Origin: Actinoplanes missouriensis 431
GTDB taxonomy: Bacteria; Actinomycetota; Actinomycetes; Mycobacteriales; Micromonosporaceae
DNA: 64,000 nt
Direction: 5' to 3'
NCBI RefSeq assembly: GCF_000284295.1
Contig: NC_017093.1
Span: forward strand, 7,192,001-7,256,000
The translations under genes were made by a program, and so were the position numbers. The notes beneath the pieces are model-generated. The model was not told where the DNA came from. It was given only the letters and a program-made list of their open reading frames with translations, and searched no databases. The first letter of the stretch is position 1, and each line of letters starts with the position of its first letter. Shown here piece by piece: positions 53,954 to 63,544 of the stretch.

Positions 53954-55467
53954 GAACCTGGGCTCCACTCGGTTCCGTACGGACCCTGCTTCCATGTCAT
54001 GCCGTCGTCCGAGACATCGAGTACGCCGAGCTGGAGCAGGACGCTGGCGAAGGTGTCCAGCCGTAGGGACGCCGGTGCGTCTCCCTCGCGGCCCTCCAGC
54101 CGCAGCCGATCACCGACGACACGCAGCCGGGTCGGCATTCGCAGCCCCGTGCGGGTCCACTGCATCTTGTCCCGGCTGACCTTCTCTGCCCGGTTGAACA
54201 TCGCAATCGCCAGCGATCGAGCGGCATCTGGCAGGGGAATATCAGCATGGTCGTCGATCCAACCGCGGAACCACACCGGCCCCATTCCGGTCTGGTCGTA
54301 CCGCAGGAACGCTTCCCGGCTCAGGCCGTCGACTTCGTCGGCACGGCGCGCGCCGACAGCGAGCAACCGCAACAGTTGCAGCACAGACCAGCCGCCGGCC
54401 TGGCCGACTTCGTCGTTCAAGTCGTGTTCTACCGGCTGCAAACCACTATTGCCGTCCACGGTCGGAGGAAGATCATCCCGCAACGCCTGCCGCACCCGGA
54501 CGCTAGGAAGACCCGCCACGAAGACCGCGACCGCATCCTCGCGGGTACCCGTCCCGCTCAACGGCGCGACGAGGTTCGCCCACAGCAGCCGCCAGGCCCA
54601 GACCGACCAGTTGCGTAACAAGGCCCCACGCCAGCGCATGGCATGATCCAGGTTCGCTCCGCCCAGAATCTGCGGCAGGTCGGAAGTGAAGCAGCACAAC
54701 CGGTCCATCATGAGGTCGATGTTGTCGTCGACCGGCTGACCGTGAACGGCCCTGGTGAGAACAGCCGCGCTTGCTCGATGGGCAGCGGCCAGATCCGGGT
54801 CGGGCACATCGGTGCCGAAATAGGCCCGCCTCAAGCTGGCGCCATCCGTCTTCGCGCTGACCTGACACAGGCAGACCCCGACGGCGCCGTCCAGGTCCGC
54901 CATACTCAGTACGTCACCGCCCAGCGCGAGTTCAATGGCCTGATCCAGCGCCCCCAGAGCTTCAGGCTCGGCGGCAGGGCCCGGTGCCGGGAGAACCTCC
55001 GGAGTGATCAATCCCAACGCTGTTTCGATACCGCCGTAAGTCCCGTAGAAACCGTTGGCAACGACGCTGTAAGCGCGGGACAGCTCGTCAAGATCGATCG
55101 ATTCGGAGCCGTCTAATGCCTGGGCGATCGTGTTCACTCCGTGCGGTCTCCGCTTGCCAGCGCGCCGTTGATGGACTTCCCTGTCCACGGCGTCGTGGCG
55201 TAAGGAAACCGCAGCCAGGATGACCTCACAACGTCGCAGGAGTTGCCGAAATGCGGGTAGATCGTCGGTCGACCACCCACGCCGACTCGCCTCGACGGCC
55301 ATGCGCGCGTGCAGGGAGAGATAGCGAGCGTGCGGTGTAGTCGTGATCACCGCTGGCACGAGCTCGGACGCGTGCGCGGCTGTCACCGCCTCCACCGCGA
55401 GCGGCTGCCGACCAGTGTCCTCCGGGCTATCAGCCTTAGCCGACCAAGCCGCCCCAGCCACCAACAT
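53950..55467 (-). CDS. Unrecognised partner of the PLD protein (505 residues)
   Basis: I do not recognise a named family. The protein is soluble and mostly helical, with TTTPHARYLSLHARMAVEASRRGWS near residue 45, LRNWSVWAWRLLWANLV in the middle and a winged-helix-like C-terminus (FASVLLQLGVLDVSDDGMTW). The early RYLSLHARMA wording recalls other defence-island proteins that start TRYFLFxPW, but this is weak. ATG at 55467 has GGAAGGA about 10 nt upstream; ATG at 55476 has it directly adjacent and is less likely. Coupled to the PLD gene by ATGA. Confidence 0.75.
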   Translation of the reverse strand: MLVAGAAWSAKADSPEDTGRQPLAVEAVTAAHASELVPAVITTTPHARYLSLHARMAVEASRRGWSTDDLPAFRQLLRRCEVILAAVSLRHDAVDREVHQRRAGKRRPHGVNTIAQALDGSESIDLDELSRAYSVVANGFYGTYGGIETALGLITPEVLPAPGPAAEPEALGALDQAIELALGGDVLSMADLDGAVGVCLCQVSAKTDGASLRRAYFGTDVPDPDLAAAHRASAAVLTRAVHGQPVDDNIDLMMDRLCCFTSDLPQILGGANLDHAMRWRGALLRNWSVWAWRLLWANLVAPLSGTGTREDAVAVFVAGLPSVRVRQALRDDLPPTVDGNSGLQPVEHDLNDEVGQAGGWSVLQLLRLLAVGARRADEVDGLSREAFLRYDQTGMGPVWFRGWIDDHADIPLPDAARSLAIAMFNRAEKVSRDKMQWTRTGLRMPTRLRVVGDRLRLEGREGDAPASLRLDTFASVLLQLGVLDVSDDGMTWKQGPYGTEWSPGS

Positions 55468-55791
55468 GGCAACCATCCTTCCCTACGGCAGTGAGGCGAT
55501 GACAGTGCGGAATCGCGACAGCGGCCTGCCCCGTCACCCTGGTCGCCCGATCGATGGCCCCAGCGTCCGGGCACATCACCTCGGCAAAGATCGGCAACCG
55601 CCATCGCTCGGGTCCTGATCCGCCCTCCGGTTACCTCTCCGGCTACCGGATGGATTCGAAGACTGTGGCTACCTTGCTGTCCAGATGACGGCAGCCGGGA
55701 TCGCGATGTAACCACCGGAGCTCATTGACAGCACCCACGGCCGCCGGACGGTACGCCGGGTGCCCGACTTCCGAACCGCCCGGCTGCCGCG
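55468..55791. other. Divergent spacer between the PLD operon and the replication-gene remnant
   Basis: A 324-bp spacer in which I find no gene and no strong repeat. It should contain the promoter of the PLD operon. Confidence 0.45.
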
Positions 55792-57803
55792 ATGACCGCG
55801 GCACCGGCCCGACGCCCCGGCGTCTCCGATCCAGTTGACACCAGCGCCTGGTGGTGGGCGACGTGGCGCGATCTCATGCCACGACGCTCGATCCGCATCG
55901 ACCGGCGGCGCGACCACTCCTACAGCTCCGCTGAGATCTCCGAGATCAGACCAGGCGAGGATTCAGTCCCGTACGCCATCTATCTCGCCGATTGGGCCAG
56001 CCGCTACCGTCTACTCGCCCTCGACCTCGACCTCGATGCCAAGCTCGGCGACGTCGAAGACGATTGCCACCACCTGCGGGCTCTGCTCGACGCCGCCGGC
56101 GTGGCCTACATCGTCGCAGCCAGCGGCCCGGGCGGCGGGCGGCACATCTGGTCAGCATGGCCCGACGGGCTGACCGCCGAACAGGTCCGCCGCCTCGGTA
56201 CCACGCTCCCGAGAGTGATTCCCGCGCTCGACCCCGGATGCCTGAGTAACCCCAAGACGGGATGCGTACGGCCTATCGGTGCACCTCATCGGCGCGGCGG
56301 TATGTCCGAACTCCTGCCGGAGTGGTCGGTTGCCGACGCCATCGCGATCCTGCGCGGCGGCAATCCTTCAGAACGGCTCAGCGCACTGATGGACGCGTTG
56401 CCTACAGCCACGTCCACGGGCTGGCCCACAGTTCGTGACGACCAGCACGGGGCTGTGGATGACGAACGTCGACAACGCCTCGTCGTCGCAGAAAACGGGC
56501 ACCCGATGCTCGCTGGAACCCGGCTGGAACTGAGCCCGGAGACGCTTGAGCTGCTGTATTCGCCCATCCCGGCCAGTGCAGACGCCAACCCGATCACCTG
56601 GCGGTGCCTCACACGCCTGGTCATCGCCCGCTACAGCGCCGACGACGTCACGCAACTCCTCCGCGATCCCGCCGCCCACGGATTGGAGCATCTCCGGTCA
56701 TCACGTGGCGCCGGCCGAGGCCCTCGGGTACCCCGCTCGCCCGAAACGGTGGCCGCGATGCTGACCCGCCAATGGGCCAAGGCCGTCGACGCCGTCGTCG
56801 GCATGTTGCGAGGCGTTTCCGGTGAACCGGACGAGGGCCTCCTCGAGTTGGTCGCCAGTGTGCAGGCGATGGCAGACTCCGTGGCGCCGAGCCGTTGGGC
56901 CCGCCAGGCAGGACCAGCCGACCGACTGGTGCTCGATGCCGTTTGCCTGCTCGTACTGGATCACAACCGAGCTCAGGTGGGCGCGAGTGTGCGCCGGGTC
57001 GCCGAGCTGGCGGGCCTTGGAGTGGCGACCGTCTCCCGAGCGCTGAGCCGCCTGTCGCAGCCCGACGGCTTCGGGTGCACCTGGCTGGTCTGCGTCGCAG
57101 CGGCATCCGGAAACGATGCGGCGATCTGGCAGCTGACCAATCCGTCGAACGGCGGCTTCGCTTCGATCGGGATGCATGTCTCGTGCACAGGTGGAACACA
57201 AGGGAACCCGCCCCCAGGGTTTCTCCGGGTGCACTCCGCACGATCCTGGAGCACAACCGATCTGATGTCTGGACTTCACGAGGAGCAGGCCTTGGTCATC
57301 ACGCAGCCCGAACCCATGGGGCCACGCTGCAGGAAGCCGCCAGCGTCGAGGATCTGACCGCAGGACCGGATACACGACCAGGACCGTCCGAGCGCATCTG
57401 AGTCGGCTCCGGAAAGCCGGTCTTGCCGAGGTCATCGGCAACAGCGTCCACACCACGGATCGCTCGCTGACGGACGCCGCCGCAGACCTCAACCTCGACG
57501 GCGTCGGCCTGGCACGTCGGCTCCGCCATCAGCTCGAACGGGAGGCCTACGCCTGGTGGACCGACGAACTGCAGTGGCGGAGGGAAAGGGGTAAACCGCG
57601 CTTCCCAGGGCTACACCGAACGTCCGGCACCGCTTCGGCCGAAACGAGAGCGTACGAGACACGTCGCCAGCGCTACGGACGCTTCCCGATGACTGCACCG
57701 GGACGCAGCGACTTCGCCGCCGCGCTACGCACCGTTCGTGATCATGCCCGCAGCCAGGAATCCGAACGGGATTCTCTGGGTGGTGACGCGAACCGGGTGA
57801 TGA
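55792..57803 (+). pseudogene. AICE-type primase/replication initiator, frameshifted
   Basis: The first frame (to the TGA at 57357) has the N-terminal MPRRSIRIDRRRDHSYSS...VPYAIYLADWASRYRLL region, the primase-type metal motif ALDLDLD with SGPGGGRHIWSAWPDG, PKTGCVRPIGAPHRRGG, and a MarR-like HTH (RRVAELAGLGVATVSRALSRL). The family continuation is then found out of frame: LEHNRSDVWTSRGAGLGHHAARTHGATLQEAA in frame 3 (from about 57230), and TGYTTRTVRAHLSRLRKAGLAEV with EREAYAWWTDELQWRRERG in frame 2 (from about 57375). Two frameshifts therefore separate three pieces of one gene, and the 3' end runs open into the opposing gene. The element can no longer replicate by this protein unless these are sequence errors. 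Confidence 0.78.
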
Positions 57804-59132
57804 TCAGGCAGCGTAGTCGCGCGGCAACGCCTCCGCTGGCAGCACCAGCACCTTCCCGTCAGCCTGCTGAACCAGGCCGATCTCGACGTCGGGAAGCTCC
57901 GAGGCAGCCACCGACTCCTCATCGACCATTTGCTTCAGCCGGCCGGGCCAGGCGAGCAGAGTGTTGACCTCGCCCTGCGTCAACAGGCGATCGGTGAAGC
58001 TCCTGGTCGGTGCACGGAGCTGAAGCGCCGCCATGTCGACCAGAAGCGTACGCAGGTCGCCCTGGAGTTCGTCCACCTCTCGCTGCTCGTCCTGGAGTAC
58101 CTCGGTGAAACGGCGGAAGTCGAGCTCCGGCGATCTCTGGGCATGGTCCACAGCCTGGAGGACCGCAACGCGCCGCTTCGTGGCGATGGCCAGCATGGCG
58201 AGCCGGAGTTCGGTGCGGAAAGCACCGTTGGGCTGATCGATACCGGGGAAAGCCTCGAGAAGATCGGCGACCTCCACGCCCTCGGACGGGAACCCCTCGA
58301 GCCTGGCTCGCCAAGCCTTCGCCCGCCGAATGGTTGCTTCGATGGCGGTGTCGATGGTGTGCACCGCAGAGTCCAGGCCCAGCGAATGCCCGACCTCACC
58401 CCGGTCGAGCAGTAGTGCAGCCGCTCGTTCGACGGCTCTGGTGGCGCCGTTGAGGCGGTCACGTTCCTCGTCGAGGTTCTGCGCAGTCAACTCCTCAAGG
58501 AGTTCGGTGACCCGCTCCATGGCCTTACGGCGCTGCTCCTCGGCGTGCACGCTCGCGGCCGTAGCCACGGCGAGCAAGATGAAGGACGAGGCGGCGGTGA
58601 CCACGGCAGCTCCGGTCACCGCCTTCACACCATTCTTCATGACCGCGGTGGCTCCAGCGGAGGACGCTTCGGTAGCGACGGGAACGAATGTCGCGTTCTT
58701 CACGATGCCCGCCTTGCCGAGGATGCCGCCGTAAATCCCGCCGGCGACCTCCTTGGACGGCATGGAGCGGACCAATCCTTTACCGAGTTGCGCTGCCAGC
58801 CGCCTCGGCACCACCATCCGGTACAGCGTCTCTGAGGACTTGGGGGCATCCGCGGGCAGTTTCAGCAGGTTCCGGAGTTCCAGCGCGAGAGGCGAAGCCG
58901 CGTCGAGAAGCTTTCCCCCGGAAAAGTGCGTCTGCGGCGGAAGGGCATAAGCCTCCACCGTGACGAGCGGCGTATCGAGGAACGCGGCGAGCGCCTGCCG
59001 CAGCCCGGCCAGTCGCTCCGACGTCATCCCCTCTTGGGCTACAGGAAGCTGAACCGCCTGCGATACCTTCTCGGGGTTCGTGGCCAGGGTCCAGACCGGC
59101 ACCTGCAACTGCTCTGTCACGCTCTCCGCCAT
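57804..59132 (-). CDS. Membrane-associated helical protein of unknown function (442 residues)
   Basis: Residues about 105-175 contain small-residue-rich segments (GGIYGGILGKAGIV) and a hydrophobic helix (VTGAAVVTAASSFILLAVATAASV, about 172-195), followed by a long coiled-coil region (about 200-370) with many Glu/Arg. The first 100 residues look globular (VWTLATNPEKV). No catalytic motif is seen. It follows the ATPase operon on the same strand but after a terminator-like hairpin (59220-59250), so it may be separately expressed. A pore-forming or membrane-acting effector is possible but unsupported. Confidence 0.7.
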   Translation of the reverse strand: MAESVTEQLQVPVWTLATNPEKVSQAVQLPVAQEGMTSERLAGLRQALAAFLDTPLVTVEAYALPPQTHFSGGKLLDAASPLALELRNLLKLPADAPKSSETLYRMVVPRRLAAQLGKGLVRSMPSKEVAGGIYGGILGKAGIVKNATFVPVATEASSAGATAVMKNGVKAVTGAAVVTAASSFILLAVATAASVHAEEQRRKAMERVTELLEELTAQNLDEERDRLNGATRAVERAAALLLDRGEVGHSLGLDSAVHTIDTAIEATIRRAKAWRARLEGFPSEGVEVADLLEAFPGIDQPNGAFRTELRLAMLAIATKRRVAVLQAVDHAQRSPELDFRRFTEVLQDEQREVDELQGDLRTLLVDMAALQLRAPTRSFTDRLLTQGEVNTLLAWPGRLKQMVDEESVAASELPDVEIGLVQQADGKVLVLPAEALPRDYAA

Positions 59133-59219
59133 TCGTAGTCGTGGCTCCGGCCGAGCCTACTGATATCGACGACGCGAGAGAACCGTCGTCCTGGGCAACA
59201 TCAAGAGAGGTTCGTACCG

Positions 59220-59250
59220 GTGGGCTGCCGGAGTCGATCCGGCAGCCCAC
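59220..59250. terminator. Hairpin with 13-bp perfect arms after the ATPase operon
   Basis: GTGGGCTGCCGGA (59220-59232) and TCCGGCAGCCCAC (59238-59250) enclose GTCGA. It begins 2 bp after the stop of the 170-residue membrane protein gene (minus strand) and separates that operon from the 442-residue protein gene. Confidence 0.75.
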
Positions 59251-59252
59251 CA

Positions 59253-59765
59253 TCATCGGGTGGCCGTGGCGGCCGGTGGTTTCGGTTCCTGCCGGTCACG
59301 GAGAAAGTTCGTGACATCGACGGTGGCGCTCGTGAGGGCGCACAGTGTCGCCGTCAGCGCCAGCCAGAACGCCGCCGTGCTCTTCCCATCCTCGGCGATC
59401 TTCACGGTGACCACCTCGACGCCCTCGCCTCCGGTCGGCAGCCTGCCGGCACGCGCACCGGGTGTGTTCGGGTCCGCCTGGCGGTGCCAGCCGAAACGGG
59501 CGAAGAACTTCGCCCACACGTGCTCCGACTGGCTGCAGCCGAAGATCACGCCGTTGACCTTGCGACTGCACCGCCCGCCTTTCTGGGTGGTCACTCCGCA
59601 CGTGGTCGGAGCCTTCACGGCCAGTACCCAGGCCGGGAGGGCGACGGCGATCGAAGCTGCCCAGGCAAGGCTCATGAAGTCGAGCGTCACCAGGTAGTAG
59701 ATCACCCCTACCAAGGCCAACGCCTCGACGCCGAGCAGGACGAAGGCGTAGTCGCGTTTCTGCAT
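59253..59765 (-). CDS. Small membrane protein with a Cys-rich loop, third gene of the ATPase operon
   Basis: The 170-residue protein has two N-terminal membrane helices (about 6-27 and 31-50), a TTCGVTTQKGGRCSRKVNGVIFGC loop with three Cys in possible metal-binding spacing (about 54-77), a soluble stretch, and a C-terminal helix (about 130-152). Its ATG shares one base with the TAA of the upstream gene, and AGGAGG lies 8 nt before it. Family not recognised. Confidence 0.72.
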   Translation of the reverse strand: MQKRDYAFVLLGVEALALVGVIYYLVTLDFMSLAWAASIAVALPAWVLAVKAPTTCGVTTQKGGRCSRKVNGVIFGCSQSEHVWAKFFARFGWHRQADPNTPGARAGRLPTGGEGVEVVTVKIAEDGKSTAAFWLALTATLCALTSATVDVTNFLRDRQEPKPPAATATR

Positions 59766-60127
59766 TACCGGACCTCCTGTGTGTCGAGAAGCGTGATGAC
59801 GTCGACCAGTTCGGCCCGGAGCCGCGCCAGTTCGGTGGCGGTGATGCCGAGTTCATAGGCGTGGTGGTGCCCGGCCCGGGACAGGGCCCACCACAGGTAG
59901 CTGGCCCGCCGCCCGATCTCGTCGCCGGCGTAGTGGCCGAGAAGGAGCAGTTTGTGTCGCTGGGCGTGGGCCTGCCCGATCTCCGAGCACGCCCGCTGCC
60001 AGTAGCGGTCCATGGCGGCTTCGAGTTCGTACCGCAGCAGCCAGGCGCAGGCTCGCGGCCAGCATCCCCGGGCGCCACGGATGACGGTGGTCAGCAGCCG
60101 GTCGGCGGTCTCCAGGCAGGCGCTCAT
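59765..60127 (-). CDS. Small helical protein coupled to the zinc-hook ATPase
   Basis: The 120-residue all-helical protein overlaps the ATPase stop (ATGA at 60124-60127). Residues 32-42 read RYELEAAMDRY, nearly the same as RSALEATAMDRY at residues 705-716 of the ATPase C-terminus, so the two may share a fold. Later it has AQRHKLLLLGHYAGDEIGRRASYLWWALSRAGHHH, with several His and Arg. A HEPN-like helical bundle is a reasonable guess but the RNase motif (R-x4-6-H) is not clearly placed. Confidence 0.7.
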   Translation of the reverse strand: MSACLETADRLLTTVIRGARGCWPRACAWLLRYELEAAMDRYWQRACSEIGQAHAQRHKLLLLGHYAGDEIGRRASYLWWALSRAGHHHAYELGITATELARLRAELVDVITLLDTQEVR

Positions 60128-62538
60128 GACAGCCTCGCCACCAGCAGCTCGGAGGCGACGACCATGTCCATGCTGTCCATGTCGCAGTGCCCATGCACCG
60201 CCTTCGCCACGGCTTTCACCGTGTCGACGGCCCGCGGCACCCGGCTGCGGTTCAGCTGGGCGTAGAGGTCCCCACGGCGGCTCGGGTCTCCGAACAGTCC
60301 AAGGGTCAACTTGTCCTGGACGCTGTGAGCCGTACCCAAGGCTGCGTCGATCTCTCGCAAGGGCGTGCCCGCCGCATACTGCGCTGCTCGATAGCGGTCC
60401 ATCGCCGTTGCTTCGAGTGCGGACCGGCAGAACCCGGCGACCATCAGCCGCCTCGCCTGTTCCGGGATCTCCTTGTCGCGAGCGACCGCCCGGGCGTCCT
60501 CCAGGTAGCGCTTGGCAGGCCACAGATTCTTACGGACTTCGACGACCGAGCCTTCACGCCGGCTCACCTCGCGGACGTCGGCGTCGATGCCGAGTCGCCG
60601 GATCGCTTCGGGCAGCCGGTCGTCGTGAGTGAACACCACGACCTGCCGGGTACGCGCTACCTCCCGCAACACCTCGGCGAACCCGTCGACCTTGCTCGGG
60701 TCCATGCTCTGCACCGGGTCGTCGATCACCACGAACCGGTACGGGCTCGCGTCGGCGCAGGCCCGGGGCAGGAACAGCGCCAGACCGAACGCGTGCAACT
60801 CGCCCTGGCTCATCACCGCGAGCGCCGGGGTGTCCGTGCCGTCGACGGCCACCGAGATGTCGACCCGCCGCCGGGTGTTGGTGCCACCGAGTTTGATCTC
60901 GCCCATCGCGACGTTGCTCTCCTGCCGTAGCAGCTCCCAGATGTGCTGGGACTGCTGGGCAGCCGCCTGGAAACGGTCGTCACGCATCCGGTCGGCGACC
61001 GCGGTCAGGGCGTTACGGGACTTGGTCAGCAGCGCCAGCTCGTCGGCTTCGGCCCGGACGACCTGGGCGTCCTCCACCCACCGGCGGATCGCGGCGCCGG
61101 GTTCCTGCCACGCGTCATGCCGACCGGCCAGCCACTCGGCCGCGGCCGTACTCAGCCGCTGGTGGGCTACCGAGACGGCCGGCCAGGAAACCTGGTCGAC
61201 CGCCAGTACCTCCAGAGCCTGGTCGGTTGCCGCGCACTGATCAGGCAGTACGGAAGCAAGAGCCGCCACGACCGGGTCCAGCATCCGGCGTACGTCGTTG
61301 ATCTCGCCCTGCGCCTGCCGCAGCAGCTCACCCGATCGATCGGTCGCGGCACGCACCGTCGCGGTGGCAGAGCGCAGCCGGCTGACCTCCTGCTCGGCGC
61401 CTTCCCGCCACGCGCTGTCGAGGACACCGACCTGGCACACCGGGCACGACCGATCGCCCTGATCCCGGTGCATCTCCAGGGCACCCCAGAGCAGGTCCGC
61501 CACCCGATGCCCGACGGCCGTCTCGGTCCGGGCAAGCTGCTGCACCGACTCCTGCGCCTTGGCCAGCTCACGCAGGGTGTGTCCGACCTCCGGCAGTTCC
61601 AGCTCGGCGAGCCGCCGCGCGGCTGACGCCGCATGGGCGTCGACTCCACCGGTTTCTCCGGCAGCCAGGTCGGCGAGCGCCGCCAGGTTCGCCCGCGCAG
61701 CCTGTTTCCCCAGCAGCCGTACGGCTTCAGCAGCTCGCGGGTCGTCCATGCCTTCGAGCCGGGTACGCAGATCGTTGAACGCACCGCGCAGCGCGACCAC
61801 CCGATCGTCGCGCTCCTTACGCAATGTCTGGAGCCGCGCGCTGGCGGTGGAGAGTGGCGCCAGCCCGAGGATCGGCGCGATCGAGTCGTACAGCTCGGTG
61901 GGTTTGGCACCGATCACCCGCTCCAGGTCCCGGGCGGACAGGTACGGACGGAACCGATCTGACGGGCCCAGCCACTCGGGCCGGTCTTCCGGCGGCACGG
62001 TGGCGCCGTTGCGGGTCACGCTCATAGTCGAGGCGGCCAGGTCGGTCTCGCCGACGCCCCAGGCGCGACGGATGACGACCGGCTGCCCGCTCGACGCGGA
62101 CCGCAGCTTCACCGCGATCGAGCGCTCGCCGGTGTAGTGCACGTTGCGCCATCCCTCACGGAAGATGGCCGGGCGCTGCGACCAGCGCGGCGAGTCCTCG
62201 GTGAGGCCGTACTCGATCGATTCGGCGAGGCTGGACTTCGCGGAGCCGTTCCGGCCGGCGATGACGGTCAGACCCGGTTCGGGCTTGAGCCGGAGTGCGG
62301 TGTGCGGGCCGATTCCCCGGAAACCGGTGGTTTCCACCGACTCCAGAAAGACCTCCGGCGCGTCGTCGGACTCGGCCGAGCCGACGGGCACATCGGGCAG
62401 CGCCTCGCCGCGCATGACGGCCGCGAGAGTTTCCTCGCCTCGGAAGGCTGCGAGGACCAGATCGGTCTCCGGGCCGGTTGCGCCGTGAGCGCTCAGCCGG
62501 TCGGTGAGTTCGTGGTAGAGCGTGATTGCGTCGTCCAT
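60124..62538 (-). CDS. SMC/Rad50-like AAA ATPase with zinc hook, candidate defence ATPase
   Basis: The 804-residue protein has an N-terminal ABC-type ATPase half with Walker A AGRNGSAKSS (Lys101), a helical region containing the CPVC hook (365-368), then the signature MSQGE (576-580), Walker B FVVIDDP (602-608) and H-loop FTHDD (about 646-650). The arms between ATPase halves are short compared with Rad50. The 110-residue C-terminal domain (about 690-804) is helical and carries R705-x3-E709 and H738, plus VHGH near the end. Such ATPases are the sensors in Lamassu, RloC and related anti-phage systems; none can be assigned with confidence. It heads a three-gene coupled operon. Confidence 0.87.
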   Translation of the reverse strand: MDDAITLYHELTDRLSAHGATGPETDLVLAAFRGEETLAAVMRGEALPDVPVGSAESDDAPEVFLESVETTGFRGIGPHTALRLKPEPGLTVIAGRNGSAKSSLAESIEYGLTEDSPRWSQRPAIFREGWRNVHYTGERSIAVKLRSASSGQPVVIRRAWGVGETDLAASTMSVTRNGATVPPEDRPEWLGPSDRFRPYLSARDLERVIGAKPTELYDSIAPILGLAPLSTASARLQTLRKERDDRVVALRGAFNDLRTRLEGMDDPRAAEAVRLLGKQAARANLAALADLAAGETGGVDAHAASAARRLAELELPEVGHTLRELAKAQESVQQLARTETAVGHRVADLLWGALEMHRDQGDRSCPVCQVGVLDSAWREGAEQEVSRLRSATATVRAATDRSGELLRQAQGEINDVRRMLDPVVAALASVLPDQCAATDQALEVLAVDQVSWPAVSVAHQRLSTAAAEWLAGRHDAWQEPGAAIRRWVEDAQVVRAEADELALLTKSRNALTAVADRMRDDRFQAAAQQSQHIWELLRQESNVAMGEIKLGGTNTRRRVDISVAVDGTDTPALAVMSQGELHAFGLALFLPRACADASPYRFVVIDDPVQSMDPSKVDGFAEVLREVARTRQVVVFTHDDRLPEAIRRLGIDADVREVSRREGSVVEVRKNLWPAKRYLEDARAVARDKEIPEQARRLMVAGFCRSALEATAMDRYRAAQYAAGTPLREIDAALGTAHSVQDKLTLGLFGDPSRRGDLYAQLNRSRVPRAVDTVKAVAKAVHGHCDMDSMDMVVASELLVARLS

Positions 62539-62649
62539 GAGGACCCCCTGTTTACTGCCGGTTTGATGCTCTGTTCGCGGCAGAGCGGTGTTGCGGTCAG
62601 TGGTGCGGGCGGAGCTGTGGAACGCGGTGGATCTAGCGGAACGAGCTGG
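62539..62649. other. Short leader of the zinc-hook ATPase operon
   Basis: A 111-bp spacer between two minus-strand genes. It is the only place for a dedicated promoter of the ATPase operon. No clear boxes were identified. Confidence 0.4.
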
Positions 62650-63456
62650 TCAGGATGGCGAGATGGTCCACTTGCCGTCGGCGGTCACCTCGACCAGCGC
62701 GGGTGCCTGCAGCGGCCGGGTGCCGGAGTAGCCACCGATCTCGTTGACGAGCAGGCCGCCCTCACCGGTTTCGAGGGAGTAGGCATTGATCACGAAGTTC
62801 GACGACCCCTTGGAGTGGGTGATCTTCGCCTTGGTGGCGTTGCCGCCGAGCACGACGACGTCATCGCCCTTGCCGGACGCTTTACCGGAGGCGGCTTTGG
62901 TGGCGAGCTGGTCGACGGACCCGATCGTCAACGTCCAGCGGCCGGCCGCCTCGATCTCGAGCTGGGTGGTCTGCGCCCCGTCCTCGAGGTTGATCCACCG
63001 CTTGCCCTTGTAGGCGCCGATCTCATTGACCAGCAGCGACTCCGGGCCGTCGCTCTTGAGCACGGTGTTGCTGGAGCACCGGCAGTCGAAGACGACCACC
63101 GACAGATCGGTGAGCGGCGGGATGTCCACCACGTCGTCACCACGCCCTTTGATCACCCGCGGCTTGGCGACCGCGGGCTCGGTGGTGGTTGGCGTCGTGG
63201 TCGCGACCGGCTCCGTCGTGGCTGCTGCCGTCGGCTCCTCGGGCGTCGCCGTGGCCTTGACCGGCTCGGTACTCGGCACCGAGACGGCCCCTAGCTTCGA
63301 AGGCTCTTCCTCACCGTTCATCGCGGCGAGGCCCACGCCGCAGCACAACAGGACCATGACGGAAGCCGCGGCCCCGGCGATCACGAAGATGCGCCTGCCT
63401 CGCTTCGGCTGGGGCACGGGCTGCGGAAACGGATAAGGATTCTGCGGAAGAGTCAT
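62650..63456 (-). CDS. Membrane-anchored extracellular protein with duplicated beta domain
   Basis: The 268-residue protein has a Pro-rich cytoplasmic start, one membrane helix (about 23-45), a Thr/Pro/Ala linker (about 50-100) and an extracellular part with two related halves: each ends with LLVNEIGAYKGKR or LLVNEIGGYSGTR followed by a WTL/WTI strand. This suggests an internal duplication. Ligand unknown. GGGGAA lies before the ATG. A palindromic, AT-rich promoter region precedes it. Confidence 0.75.
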   Translation of the reverse strand: MTLPQNPYPFPQPVPQPKRGRRIFVIAGAAASVMVLLCCGVGLAAMNGEEEPSKLGAVSVPSTEPVKATATPEEPTAAATTEPVATTTPTTTEPAVAKPRVIKGRGDDVVDIPPLTDLSVVVFDCRCSSNTVLKSDGPESLLVNEIGAYKGKRWINLEDGAQTTQLEIEAAGRWTLTIGSVDQLATKAASGKASGKGDDVVVLGGNATKAKITHSKGSSNFVINAYSLETGEGGLLVNEIGGYSGTRPLQAPALVEVTADGKWTISPS

Positions 63457-63544
63457 CGAAGTTCCCCTGTCGATCGAACGACATCGCTTGCCGTTCGGTG
63501 AAACAGGAGAACACGGGATTCATTTATCTATCGACAAAGTTTGC

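Noticed and set aside
60124..60450. R705-x3-E709...H738 in the zinc-hook ATPase as a PrrC/RloC anticodon-nuclease triad
   Set aside because: The spacing is close to but not the same as in PrrC, and surrounding sequence is not recognisably that family; kept only as a test suggestion.
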